From Jacaranda mimosifolia (lineage: Eukaryota; Streptophyta; Magnoliopsida; Lamiales; Bignoniaceae), in contig CM032129.1 of NCBI GenBank assembly GCA_018894105.1, forward strand, positions 13,957,968 through 14,021,967: 64,000 nt of DNA, in the 5' to 3' direction. The position numbers were made by a program, and so were the translations under genes. The notes under the pieces are model-generated. The model ran no database searches and was not told the origin of the DNA. It saw only the letters and a list, made by a program, of their open reading frames with translations. This document shows, in pieces, positions 12,449 to 23,479 of the stretch (positions are counted from its first letter, which is position 1; each line of letters begins with the position of its first letter).

Positions 12449-14425
12449 TCAATTCTCAACCAGATTTCGAAACTTTACCCGCTTTTTAACACTGCGTATC
12501 CTATCATAGCCTATACCAATCTTACTATGCATCAACTTCATTGCCAAATCAGCATTACCTGCCTTCCTCAAGGCATTGATCATAATAGTACGAACTCTTC
12601 CTGGAATTTCTCGTCCACGATCAATAACCCCATCAGCCAACTTGCAAGCCTCTACTACACGACCAGCCTTGCATAAAACATTCACCATATCTTCAAAAGC
12701 TGTCTCTAGTACAATACCCATTGGTGCTAGCTCTTCTAAGATCTTGCAAGCTCTTGCAACCTTGCCTGAAAGACAAAGCCCAGTGGAAAGTGCCCTAAAA
12801 GAAGCAGCTGTTGGGGTGATACCTTTATCAATCATCAGATACCACAATTTCAGTGCCTCTTCATTACGATGTTCTTTGAACAAGCCATTGATCAATATTG
12901 TGAATGTATACACGGTCTGATCACAACCTTCATCTTCCATTTTCTTGAAAAGTGCCAATGCTTCATCAACCTTCCCACATTTAGCCAGTGCATCAATAAG
13001 TACATTGTAACAATATGAATCTCGAGGACAGCCCACCTTAACCATCTCTTCAAAGAGGTTTTCAGCCTCGTCCAGTCTCCCTGCTTTTCCAAGGCCATCA
13101 ATGAGGCTTGAATATAAAACAGCATTGATGGAAACATTATTGCGTTTACAATATTCAAACCACTGTATTGCCTCCTCTAATCTCCCACTCTTGCACAGAC
13201 TATTCACAATTACACCATATGTAACTTCATCTGGTTCAAAGCCTTCAGTTTGCATCCTTTGAAAAAGCCACATCGCCATATCTAGGTTCCTATTTTTTGC
13301 AAAAGCATCAATTAGAGCAGTGTAAATTGCCACATTGGGCTCACAGCCCTTTGCAACCAAATTCTTGAAAACAATGTATCCTTCCATAGACTTGCCCTCC
13401 TTGCAAAGGCCACCAATCACTAAAGAATATGCGTGGGAAGGAGTATCTAGTCCTTTCTCCTGCATTTCATGATAAAGTCTCAAACAAAAATCATAGTTCC
13501 CCTCTGAATAACACGCCTGCATCAGTGTCAGAAAAGTGATCTTATCAGGCTCCACATTTCTCACCTCCATATCTTGAAACTTTTCAATAGCCTTCTTAAC
13601 TTTCCCCGACTTGCAGTACCCCTTAATCATCGTATTATATGTGACGACATCAGGCTTAACTTTCCCATTTTCCATAACCTCAAACACTCGCTCCGCTGAC
13701 TCAATAAACATGGAACTCACAAGACCATTCATCAAAAAATTGTAAGTATACAAACTAGGTTCAACCCCATTAACCTTCATTCTTCTCCAAACCCACAACA
13801 ATTCCTCAACCAGCCCACCACTCCCAAAACTCCTAATAAGAGAATTAGCAGCAGCCGCGTTCATTAAAAACCCCTTGCTCTCAAACTCATCGAACACCAA
13901 CTTAATCCTATCAAAATCACTTTCCGAAGACAAAACCTCAATCAGAAGAACATAGCATTCAAGATTATGGGCATACCCTTTTTGCTTACCAGCCCAGGTA
14001 AAGAATCGAAAGGTGGTTTCCGCCCGATTAGGAACCTGGTCCGATTTCTTGAGAATATAGGAAACAAAACTTGGAGGCAGTCTGATTAAGTACTTCTGAC
14101 AAAAGATGGTCAAGTCTTGTTCGAGGGTGGGGGAGGCGAAGTTCAAGTTGTTGTTTTGTAAAAAGTGGAGAACTTTCGGAACCCAGGGGGAGGGTTGGAG
14201 ATCTGATTTTGGGTCGGTAGTGATAATGTCTGAAAGATCGTTGAAAGGTTGCACCCATTCTGGAGGAGGTAGAGGAGTGAAGGTAGATGCCCATCTGAGC
14301 GATTCTAAGGAATGTGAATTTGGGAATGGAATTGAAGGTTTTGGGAAGGGGATGCGAAAAGGGTTCTGGGGTTTGATGAGTGCGGCTCTGGCGGTCGGAA
14401 GGGGTTTTGAGAGGGCTTGCCTCAT
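12449..14425 (-). CDS. P-class pentatricopeptide repeat protein, mitochondrial, At1g03560-like
   Basis: This is one uninterrupted exon (658 aa from the ATG at 14425). About 14 tandem 35-residue PPR motifs run from residue ~160 to near the C-terminus. They carry signatures such as VVTYNTMIKGYCKSGKV, AVLYSSLIDGLGKAGRLDEA and TPTAASFRALSTGLCLSGKV. There are no E, DYW or SMR domains, so it is P-class, a group that binds organellar RNA for stability, splicing or translation. The N-terminus is rich in Arg, Ser, Pro and Ala, as in a mitochondrial presequence. The frame stays open to an upstream ATG at 14503. I prefer 14425 (MRQALSKPLP) because it starts directly with a presequence-like stretch. The closest relative I recognise is Arabidopsis At1g03560, similar along the whole repeat region. 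It is divergent from the tRNA-Gln gene 118 bp away. The exact RNA target is unknown. Confidence 0.93.
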   Translation of the reverse strand: MRQALSKPLPTARAALIKPQNPFRIPFPKPSIPFPNSHSLESLRWASTFTPLPPPEWVQPFNDLSDIITTDPKSDLQPSPWVPKVLHFLQNNNLNFASPTLEQDLTIFCQKYLIRLPPSFVSYILKKSDQVPNRAETTFRFFTWAGKQKGYAHNLECYVLLIEVLSSESDFDRIKLVFDEFESKGFLMNAAAANSLIRSFGSGGLVEELLWVWRRMKVNGVEPSLYTYNFLMNGLVSSMFIESAERVFEVMENGKVKPDVVTYNTMIKGYCKSGKVKKAIEKFQDMEVRNVEPDKITFLTLMQACYSEGNYDFCLRLYHEMQEKGLDTPSHAYSLVIGGLCKEGKSMEGYIVFKNLVAKGCEPNVAIYTALIDAFAKNRNLDMAMWLFQRMQTEGFEPDEVTYGVIVNSLCKSGRLEEAIQWFEYCKRNNVSINAVLYSSLIDGLGKAGRLDEAENLFEEMVKVGCPRDSYCYNVLIDALAKCGKVDEALALFKKMEDEGCDQTVYTFTILINGLFKEHRNEEALKLWYLMIDKGITPTAASFRALSTGLCLSGKVARACKILEELAPMGIVLETAFEDMVNVLCKAGRVVEACKLADGVIDRGREIPGRVRTIMINALRKAGNADLAMKLMHSKIGIGYDRIRSVKKRVKFRNLVEN

Positions 14426-14543
14426 CCGTGCTGCGATCACTGAGGACTCAGTTGGTTCACAGTTGAGCCACCATTGAACACGTAAAGATGATAATGAACA
14501 CAAGATGAATAATTAAAATTTGCAAGCGAAGGTCAAACAACAA

Positions 14544-14615
14544 GGTCCCATGGTCTAGTGGTCAGGACATTGGACTCTGAATCCAGTAACCCGAGTTCAA
14601 ATCTCGGTGGGACCT
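14544..14615 (+). tRNA. tRNA-Gln (anticodon CTG)
   Basis: A complete 72-base cloverleaf without intron. The 5' acceptor strand GGTCCCA pairs with TGGGACC at 14608-14614, followed by discriminator T at 14615. The anticodon loop CTCTGAA lies between TTGGA and TCCAG, giving anticodon CTG (reads CAG, Gln). The A box (TGGTCTAGTGG) and B box (GAGTTCAAATC) are intact. CAA motifs just upstream (about 14537-14543) fit plant tRNA start sites, and a T run follows the gene. It looks functional. Confidence 0.95.
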
Positions 14616-14623
14616 TCTTTTTT
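14616..14623 (+). terminator. Pol III terminator of tRNA-Gln
   Basis: A run of six T residues (14618-14623) begins three bases after the mature tRNA end. That is the standard Pol III stop signal. Confidence 0.8.
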
Positions 14624-14746
14624 GTATTTTTCATTTTTGTATTTTTGATTGGGGCCCTTGTAATTCTTTTTCCCATTTCAGGTTAGTTGAATTATGCCGC
14701 CCGCCCTTTAAAATAAAATGAAGAGCAATTGCTCGTACAAAACTCT

Positions 14747-15370
14747 AAGGTGTTTGCGGTTCGATTTGCATCGATTTTGGAACAAAAAGTCAATCGATCC
14801 AAATTACATAATATATGTTTGATCAGTTTGAATCGGTTCGATTTTTATTGTAAATCTGATCCAATTAAATTTATTTTAAATCGATTTGGATTTGATCGAT
14901 TATATCAGTTTTTCAATTTAAATTTTTAATTGAAATATTTGATAAATTATTATTGATAATTAAACTAATTTAATCAATCAATTTGTAAATTTTATTTAGC
15001 TATCATATCGCACTAATCTTGTGAAATTAAGTTAAATTATGTAAGAATACACAACTATAAAGTTATAAGTCCACAATAATTGTCCCTATATATTTGATTT
15101 TTGAAAGTGAAAAAATCCTAAGTTTAGTTTATTTTAATTTATTTGTATATTTTACAATTAAGATAATATTTTTTATATTATTAGTATATAAATTTCAATT
15201 CGGTTTGGATTGGATTGGTTTTTTAGATTAAAACCGAAAATCGATCCAATCCAATCGATTTAAAAAAAATAAATACAATTCAATCTAAAAAAGTTCAGTT
15301 TTGATCGGTTTTCAATTTTTTGGATCAGTTCGTCGGTTTTTTTTTGGATTAGATTGGATTTGAACACCCT
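14747..15370. mobile_element. Non-autonomous DNA transposon with 11-bp target-site duplication
   Basis: The element begins AAGGTGTTTG and ends with its approximate inverse TGAACACCCT. It is flanked by identical TACAAAACTCT copies at 14736-14746 and 15371-15381. Subterminal parts hold many GATTNGAT/ATCCAATC motifs in inverted orientation, and the interior is AT-rich and non-coding. A 10-11 bp TSD suggests a Mutator-like (MULE) element rather than hAT (8 bp). The terminal inverted repeats (TIRs) are short, so the superfamily is a guess, but the boundaries are well supported. Confidence 0.75.
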
Positions 15371-15384
15371 TACAAAACTCTACA

Positions 15385-15735
15385 TAGTGATGCCAACGAG
15401 TCGAGCCGGAGCCTCACGAGTCGAGTTCGAACTATAATTCGAGCTGATCTCGAGTCGTATGTATCTAGACTCGAAGCTCGCTAGTCAGTATATAATTAAA
15501 TATTATTTTTATTTTATTAATAAATATATAAATTATATTAATTTTTTTTATTTCGAGTTCGAGATCGAGCCTGCAGTTTTTTACAATTCATTTGTCAATT
15601 CGAGCCTTATCAAGCCAAGCCAAGCCGAGCCGAGCTCAAATTTAAAATTTTAGGCTCATCAAGCTCAAGCTCGAGCTCAAAAATTTTGCCCAAACTCGAC
15701 TCGGTTCAGCCCGGCTCGACTCGATTGCACCCCTA
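15385..15735. mobile_element. Small non-autonomous DNA transposon rich in CGAGC motifs (hAT-like)
   Basis: The left end TAGTGATGCCAACGAGTCGA and the inverted right end TAGGGGTGCAATCGAGTCGA match at most positions. Both subterminal regions are packed with CGAG, GAGCC and GAGCTCGAGC motifs. An 8-bp flank pair (ACTCTACA, ACTTTGCA) agrees at six positions and would be a decayed hAT TSD; extending it to ten bases gives AACTCTACAT and AACTTTGCAT, eight matches. It sits almost directly against the preceding element. Confidence 0.65.
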
Positions 15736-15744
15736 ACTTTGCAT

Positions 15745-18700
15745 TCATCCACCAATTTGATTTTTTCTTTTAAATATTTAACAATATATTGATTAAGATT
15801 TAAGCTATTTATAAATCATTTAATAATAATGATGATAACAAATATTATGATTTAAATGTTTTATATATTATTGAACTATAAAATATTAACACAGTATACT
15901 TACACACACGTGCACGCAAAGAATTCACTGTGGTCCGAACCCCAAACCTTAAGGCGATATAATTTGGCCAACTTGTCACTCATTAAATCTAATCTAATAT
16001 AACGTAAAATGATGTTCAATTTTATTTTAAGTATATTTCTTATGTGACAATGATGTGGATAATTTAATTTTGTTTATATTTGCCATACGAATATATTTCA
16101 TATATAATATATGTAACTCCCTATAACATATTTTCATATTTCTCTTTTCTTTATGTCAACATATTTCTATATATAATGCATATGCAACTTTTTATATTAA
16201 TTTTTATAACTCCCTATATTAATATATTATTTTTATAACTCCTCCTTATGTTGTTAATTCTATTCTTTTTCCTATATCAATATATATTTATATATATATA
16301 TATATATCTACACATATAATATTCTATCAATATTTATTTTAATATTAACGTAAAAAGATTATATTAGTTCATCTTTTATAACTTCACATCTAATTTTAAT
16401 AAATATTCAATATATATATATATATATATAATTTTTATATTAATTATTGCAACTCCTTATTTTAATATACAGTTTTTGTTGTGCTCCTTTATATATATAT
16501 ATATATATAAATATATTGTCTACTAATTTTTTTTTCTATTATTTGTCATTTGCATTCTCAAATTTGATTTTGAATAATTATGTACAAAACACTCACTCAC
16601 TCACACACATACATATTTGTATAACCAGACATATACATAAGTCTATTGGTCAATACAATTTAATTAATTTATCTTATTTAAGCTAAAAATCCTAATAATA
16701 ATTTATATTAAAAATAATTTCAATATACAATTTACTATTTCAAAATACAACAATATCTGTCTTTTTTTCCCTCAAACGCTACAAGTCATTCTTTCTGTGA
16801 ATTAAATTTTATTTTTCTTGAAAAAGCATATATTTTATAATATTTATTTAATTTTTTATATTTATGAATCGGGATAATTTAGAAAAAGATTAAGTCATGA
16901 TTTAAATATTTTTTTATGTGGTAGTAATGTGTATAGGTTAAATTTATCCATATTTCCCATGTCACCATTAGGTCTGTCAATGGAGCGGATTTTAATCCAA
17001 ATTTGATTTGATTATTTAGGATCTTTAACTGATAAAATATTCGACAAATATGATCCGATTAAAAAAATCATCATCCGAAATAAATAGAGCGAATATAGAT
17101 ATGGCTCCATCCAATCCATTAATAATTTGAATCCGAACATACTTAGTATTATACATGTATAGTATTATACGTACATATATATATATATACAGAGTCCTAC
17201 AACAATGCCAAAGTCGGATATTTGGATGAATGGAGTAATGAACTTCTACGCAATATATCAAATCAGATGCTTTTCATATAAATTATTAGATTTCGAACTT
17301 ATTTACATCATAATTACATCACTTGTTTCTCTATTTTTATAATAAAAAATGATGTGGAAAGAATACTGAGTAGGAGTTGAATGCCATGATATGGCAATAA
17401 TGCAATGCAAATTTCAATTTGGTCAAAATGATTTTCTTTTTTATAAAACTTAGTCTATAACTAGTTGATTGAAAAATCAAGTATAACTATATATTTATAA
17501 TGCCAAAAAGTACTATTATCAGCAACGGAACCTAAAATGCAATAGTTTGGTGAATGAATGTGATTAAATTAAATCCTATTATTGCTTTTAAGTTATTAAT
17601 AAATTTAAAAATTTATTAATTAATCTGTTGTATATTATTTTCAAGGATGACTATTTTGAATTTGGATTTTACTAAATTTTTAGAAAAATAATAAATATAT
17701 GATGATTTTGGGAGTATTTGGATTTGGATTTTTTTAGATATTCGATGGATATCCGAATTTTATCTAGATTCGAATATAGCTATATCAACTAAGATCTTAT
17801 AGAATCTTGAATCGAATTAGGATATGTCATATTACTTTCGGATTCGAATTTGGATCCAGGATAATCCGATCCAAATCCAACCCATTGACAACTCTAGTCA
17901 CCATATTTTTATATATGATATCCTATCAATATTTATTTTAATATTAATGTGAAAACTATACTAATTCATTTTTATAACTACATGTCTAATTTTAGTAAAT
18001 ACTCAATGTATAAATATTAACACATATATAATTTTTTGTAATAATTTTTATAACTCTCTTTATCAACACATAATTTTTTGTAACTCCTTATTATATTGTC
18101 TAATATTTATGTTTTATAATATAATTATGGATGAAAGTCTACATGTGTGTGTGTGTGTGTGTATATTCTTGTGCGTACATGTATATGTGTATTTATCAAT
18201 GACATTGCAATTCAATTAATATGTCTTGCTCCATATATATTGTGAAAATATACTTTTTATATATGGGGGTATTATAATAATGTTGAACTTATTATAATTT
18301 AATTTTATAATTTAATTTTAAGTATTATGTTCTATTATTTAGTAAGCTATCTCTTAATCCACAATTTAATATGTTAATTAAGTTAAATCATAGTTGAAAG
18401 TAAACATATATGTCCTAGAATACTCTAAACATATAATTTATTATTTAAAAATGTAAAAATATTTATTCTTTTTTCTCCAACTATATACAATCATTCTCTT
18501 GGTATGTTAAAATTTATTTATTTTTCTTGAAGATGCATGTATGTATAATGCTCATGTATTTTTCTAATATTTTAATTTTTGTGTTAATAACTTATAAAAT
18601 AGAATTTGAAGTCCTTATGGTAAGTTAAAATATTTTATCTTTTGTTACCTAAGTTCATTTTTCAATATCGAATTCTCTAATTTATTTAAACCAAGTCAAT

Positions 18701-19006
18701 GTTCGAATATATTTTATAAATAATTTATTGAATTCATAAAGTCATTTAACATTTAGTTATTAATTTCTGCATAGAAATAGATTAATGCATGGGATTTAAT
18801 TTGATGTATATAAATCATATTCATATAAAATATTATTATGTCTCATTTACATCTTCAGTTATATCATATTCAATAAAATTCTTAATTTTTTAAGTGTTAT
18901 ATTTATAACATTTATAAAAAAATATTAATATCTAATTATAATTAAAATTAAATAAAATAAAATTTTAAGCTTAACACCTGGAGCAATACACGGGCTAATA
19001 ACTAGT
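15745..19006 (+). mobile_element. AT-rich repeat region ending in a Helitron-like 3' terminus
   Basis: The tract has no coding content. It has many loose repeats of phrases such as TTTTTATAACTCC and ATATTAATAT (for example 16180-16260, 16410-16470, 18040-18110) and several TA or TG microsatellites. It ends at 19002-19005 in CTAG followed by T. Just upstream is a GC-rich stretch (CACCTGGAGCAATACACGGG, 18976-18995) that looks like a decayed Helitron hairpin. I could not find a 5' TC end, so the start given is only where the AT-rich repeat begins. A hAT element is nested inside. Confidence 0.35.
16969..17896. mobile_element. Non-autonomous hAT transposon, TSD GTCACCAT
   Basis: The left end TAGGTCTGTCAATGG and inverted right end TAGAGTTGTCAATGG form TIRs. 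Exact 8-bp TSDs GTCACCAT lie at 16961-16968 and 17897-17904. Subterminal GATTCGAAT/AATCCAAAT motifs repeat, as is usual for this hAT group. The interior is AT-rich and non-coding. The element lies inside the older AT-rich repeat region, so it inserted later. Confidence 0.88.
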
Positions 19007-19804
19007 ATTAACGTAAAGATTAAAGTGATTTTGGCTTTGTGACATAGTCAATGAGGCTTTGTCCAAGCAATAAACCAAAGGCCTTCAATTTAACTTGCAC
19101 TAAAATTTTTGACATCAATGTGCTTTATTTGTAGTTTCTTCACGTTAGTTATTTTAGTAAATCCGTATTTAATCAGTATGTGATATATATTTCTTGTAAC
19201 AAGTAATTAATAAAGTAATATATCACTCCCTTAAAAAACTTTTGAATGTATTAAGAAACAAAAACTAGACATTCAAATGTAGACAGGCGGTGGAAGTGCT
19301 GTTAAGAGAATACGATCCAAAAGAAAAATTACGTAGCGTAATTATACAAAATCCAGCCGGATGCATTGTTCAATGGGTTGGTACAAATATAATCCATAAA
19401 GTCACACAGAGACAAGCATTTTCAGTTCAACTACACTTATTACAGTATGTTTGTAAATTATTAAACTTGGTAGCTGCTACCCACATAAGACAGAGTCACA
19501 CATCATATGATAATAATACACAGGCCTAACATTATGTATATATAGCATTTTCATTGTACTTGTACCGCAACCGTCTATTCCACCGAAGATCATCGTACGA
19601 CAGACAAGTCCCAACTGTTCCTTTCTGGCTATATGGTAATGCCCTGCAACAAAGTATTACCCACCTCTTCGCCTAATTCAAATTTTTTTCCATGATCTTG
19701 GAATTTACAAGTAAACCCCATGGCAGACCTCTCTCATCCATTTTTTTTTTTTTTTTTAAAATTAGAAGGGGGTGCATCTTTGCAGCAAGCACTAGTCTAC
19801 TTGA
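19007..19804. other. 3' flank and probable 3' UTR of the Mpv17-family gene
   Basis: There is no supported coding sequence. The part nearest 19804 is expected to be the 3' UTR of the minus-strand Mpv17-family gene. A T run at 19741-19757 is prominent. The open frame at 19290-19529 has no recognisable domain and is probably chance. Confidence 0.4.
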
Positions 19805-22800
19805 TTAGTCCTGCCAAGAAACCACAATAACATAAGCTTGCCGCTCTACAATATTTCTAAGGCAATTCAATTAAACGGGAACACAAACAATATATTTGCC
19901 TGCTAATATGAAAAACAATAACATAAGTATATGGATTAAGTATTTTAGAACAAACAAATGGATTGGATTTCATATAGGACTTTACCTGGGAAGGCTTGTT
20001 TAATGGAGAAGAAGGTTCAGCATTAGATGCCTCTGATATCCGCACTTCTGATTTCTCATTTGAGTAACTGAAAAGGCAAAACAAAGTCTTAATCCCTTGT
20101 TCAATTTTCGCTGAGCTACAACTTTTGATCTTTACCATCTATCCCAAAAGTCAAAGCCAAAAATAAAATCCGACACCTTTTACCAGCAGCCATTTCTTGA
20201 GAAAAAGTGGGAATGCTGCAGTCTAGTTATGGGATATGTAAATTAACACAGAAAAGATGGATAAGGCTCATAATTAACACGGAAAATGACACACAAAGAT
20301 GGTCATTGATTGTGAACTCATCTATATCTTTCCAATGACAACTGAAATGCTCCTCTGTTGGTAAACTCTTAGCTCAGGGTTTTGTCGCATCCCCTGCTCA
20401 TTCTTATGTGTGAGTAGAAGATAGGAAAATGAGAACTGCTAACTCGAAAAGTCACCAAGTATTTCATTGTCCATGCTAGCGTTCAAATTAAATAGAGAAT
20501 AGACTATGCAGTGTTTGAGCATGATCTAATTGCATGGTTTGACAAGACAGCTTAGATGTTTATGGATTCAGATACTTACGTTGAGAGTATAGTAACCCAT
20601 ATTAGCTCCACACAGTCCACCCATAGAAGTCTTTGCTCTACTGGAATCACTCCGTAGGTGATTAAATGAGCAAAAGGCCAAAGTTTCCAACCAGCCTGTT
20701 ATATAAGGAACAAAATGAATTAGTACTCACAACTTCGTTCAATGGTTTGATGACAACTTCATACTAGCCATATTGGTACAATATCAAAGTAAATACAGAT
20801 CAAGAGCAGGCATAAAAGATTAACAAGGAAACAAGGAAAATCATTCTTGGTTCTTATTTACGGTTTCCCATAAAGAGACACTAACTCTATGTTTGGTCCA
20901 AAAATTTTGGTGAGAAAAAGAGAAAAAAATATTAAGTTTTTTGATTGTTTGGTTGGTAAGGAAAAAATTAAAGAAGAGAAAACTTAAAGGAAAATATAGT
21001 ATATTGAGAAAATGAATTTTCCTCACAAAATGGCAAGGAAAATGAGGGAAAAGCTTGTTTGTCCTCCCCCTCCTTCTTCAACACGTTGATCACCTCTCTT
21101 CTCCCCGTTCATTTCTTCATTATTTTCTTTAACAATCAAGCAAATGATAAATTTTATATTTTTTTGACTTTATTTTTCCTTTTCCTAACATTTTTCTTTC
21201 CTCATCAAAATCCTTAAACCAAACATAGCGTAAGCATAAAAAACCATTCCCACTTTTTGGCAGCAAAGTACCATTGATCATACCCTGATGGATTGTGTTC
21301 CATGGAACCATGTTTGTCCACGAAAAATTTGGAAAACATATAAATTTTAGAAAAGTTCGACACAAAACATATGATGAATGTTGACAGTATGAACTATAAA
21401 ATTTAGGGAGTACATGAGATTGGAGATGTACAAAGCTACAGATTACAAGAGGGAGGGGGTGGGATAAGGAAAAAAGGATGTCAGTTTTTGCACAATATAT
21501 CAAACTCTGTATTAGGCAGGACCTAGGTGCAACCTCCCACCCTCCAATGATAGAAGGGAAAAAGAGTGGTGTGATAAAGCATTGTTCTTGAAGGAATGTT
21601 TGAAGATAAATTACATGATACATGCTGCCCATCAGCAGTTTACCACATGTAAACACTCGAACTATCTTTTGTATATGAAATTATCAAATACATCTTATGC
21701 TTATAGAAGAAATGTTTCTTTTCCCTGATAATTATATGATGATGACATGATTGGACCTCCTATTACAATATCTAATGCTATTCTGCTTATATGAATCAAC
21801 AATAAAGTTCTACTCAAGCAAAAAGGATCAAAAGAAGTTCTAGAAGAGTTTCTTACAGTCAACATAGGCCAAAATGTTGCTTTTAATTCATCAAAAATAT
21901 TGACTGGGGATTCCAGGCGCAAGAAACCCAGAACCACATAGTAGATGCTGTTCCACACTGCAGCCCACACAGATTGGTCAAATGCAACTTTGGCAGGGAC
22001 CACCCACCAATCCTTGGAAGGAAATAGAGCCTGTGAAATTACACAATTTCAACAGTCCAGGAAAAACAACAAAGAAAAGAGAAAATCAAATGTAAGTTGG
22101 ATTTCAACAAACTTGAGCCACAAACATCACCTCACAAAATTGGTAATAATAATGAGAAAGTGATCCATGGAGTGTGAATCCAACGAGACCAGACCTAAAC
22201 ATGCGTGTTCGATCAAACTCAAAGAGTGGCTTCCCTTCATAACACTGAAAATTTAATAAGCACATGAAAATAATCATTAAACATGACAATTCAGAATGCC
22301 GCATAATCCTAAACAAAAATGACATCCAGCTTGAAGCACAAAAATGCTTACTTGAGCAATCCAATCTCCCAAAGCATAGACAATCCCACTTATCGCCATT
22401 TTTGCTAGTACAGGATGTGTTTTAAGAGCTTCTTCATAAGCATTCCAGTTGTGCTCAGGTGCATACCTCAACACCTCGTATAGGGTCCATCCCTGGAAAT
22501 TGAGATCACGAAGCAAAGAAATTTCAAACAGATATTTCCAGTGTGTATATTAATTTCACAAAAACTCACCTTGGTTCCATTTCTTCACTTCTTAATTGTA
22601 ATAGGAAAGCATCAGAGACACATTAAAATATTAAAAAAGAAAAAAGAAAAAATCAAAACAGCCCAGAAATAATTTGGTAATAGAATTGCAAAGTGGGACA
22701 CAAAAAGCCCATGAAACTTTAATCCGACCAGAAATTGCACTCATTTGTACTCAAGGAACATAAAAATATGTTATCCATAAAAACAGGACAAGAAATAAAG

Positions 22801-23210
22801 TACATAAGGGTAAAATGAAGAAAAGTGAGCTAACTCACATGCCAATAGTCATGATCAATTGTTAGCAACTTGGTGATGGCAAGAGAACCAGCACCAAGGA
22901 CAATAGCGGCATTAAGAAATCTATCAGAAGAAGTAGTCCTAAATATACTATTCTTGATTCCCTCCATTTTTCTTGAAACCGAAGCATTTTTTTCATCTTG
23001 ATCACCGGTTTTTTCTGTGGGGGCAACTTCTCTGTCTTCTGTAACAGCGTTGGTGGGCCAAAAGGGCCTGCTTTTCGTGGCAAGATTTGGGTTTAAGAAT
23101 GGCTTTGAAGGGGTGGAGAAGTGATAAGATGGAGAAATTGAGAGGCTGAAATGCTTCTTGGGTTCTATCAGCTGTGAAGCATGGGAGAAGAAACTGTTGA
23201 GGGTAGTCAT
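19805..23210 (-). CDS. Mpv17/PMP22-family membrane protein, At1g52870-like (7 exons)
   Basis: Minus-strand exons, all with GT-AG borders and matching phases: 22839-23210, 22352-22492, 22131-22244, 21857-22030, 20580-20695, 19986-20067 and a last coding piece 19805-19810. The predicted protein is 334 aa. Residues 1-~115 are Ser/Thr/Lys-rich, like a plastid transit peptide plus linker. The family core follows: NWNAYEEALKTHPVLAKM, then GDWIAQCYEGKP, DRTRMFRSG, the WWVVPAKVAFDQSVWAAVWN block, and near the C-terminus AGWKLWPFAHLITYGVIP and LLWVDCVELIWVTILSTYSN. This is the Mpv17/PMP22 signature of small four-helix organelle membrane proteins; peroxisome, mitochondrion and plastid members are known and their transport role is not settled. 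The closest match I recall is Arabidopsis At1g52870. The final exon contributes only Asp-stop, giving an ending like the family's short C-terminus. A MITE lies in intron 4. Confidence 0.92.
20885..21230. mobile_element. PIF/Harbinger (Tourist-like) MITE in intron 4 of the Mpv17-family gene, TSD TAA
   Basis: The left end CTCTATGTTTGGTCCAAAA and inverted right end CGCTATGTTTGGTTTAAGG match over about 30 bp with few differences. The element is flanked by TAA at 20882-20884 and 21231-21233. At 346 bp and non-coding, it fits a Tourist-like MITE with a TAA/TWA target site. It sits between exons 4 and 5 and leaves the splice sites intact. Confidence 0.75.
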
Positions 23211-23479
23211 CTTTAATTTGGTTTTGTAAAAGTGAGGGAGATTATTTATATAGGTCTTTTTGTGGTGGTTTTTAGGTTGGCAACTATGATTACGATCCCT
23301 TGGGCTTTGAAAGTTGTCCAGTTTCCATGAGGTTCTAGGAATAAAAGCATATTATTCAAGTGCGCGTTGTTACTCTAGGACTGAGCTTGAAATTTGAAGA
23401 ATTCATTTAATTGAGCTAATTCAATTGTTTTTGTGAATATGTTATAAAATGGAAAAGTGTCATAAAAAATGTTATAAAA
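23211..23479 (-). promoter_or_regulatory. Upstream region of the Mpv17-family gene
   Basis: Read on the minus strand, a TATA-like motif CCTATATAAAT lies at 23244-23254, about 35 bases before the ATG. That would leave a very short leader, so the true start may use another element. No other motif is clear. Confidence 0.3.

Noticed and set aside
14106..14477. Plus-strand open frame opposite the PPR N-terminus
   Set aside because: It is antisense to the PPR coding sequence and has no family features.
19290..19529. Plus-strand 79-codon frame
   Set aside because: No domain and no splice context. It lies in the presumed 3' flank of the Mpv17-family gene.
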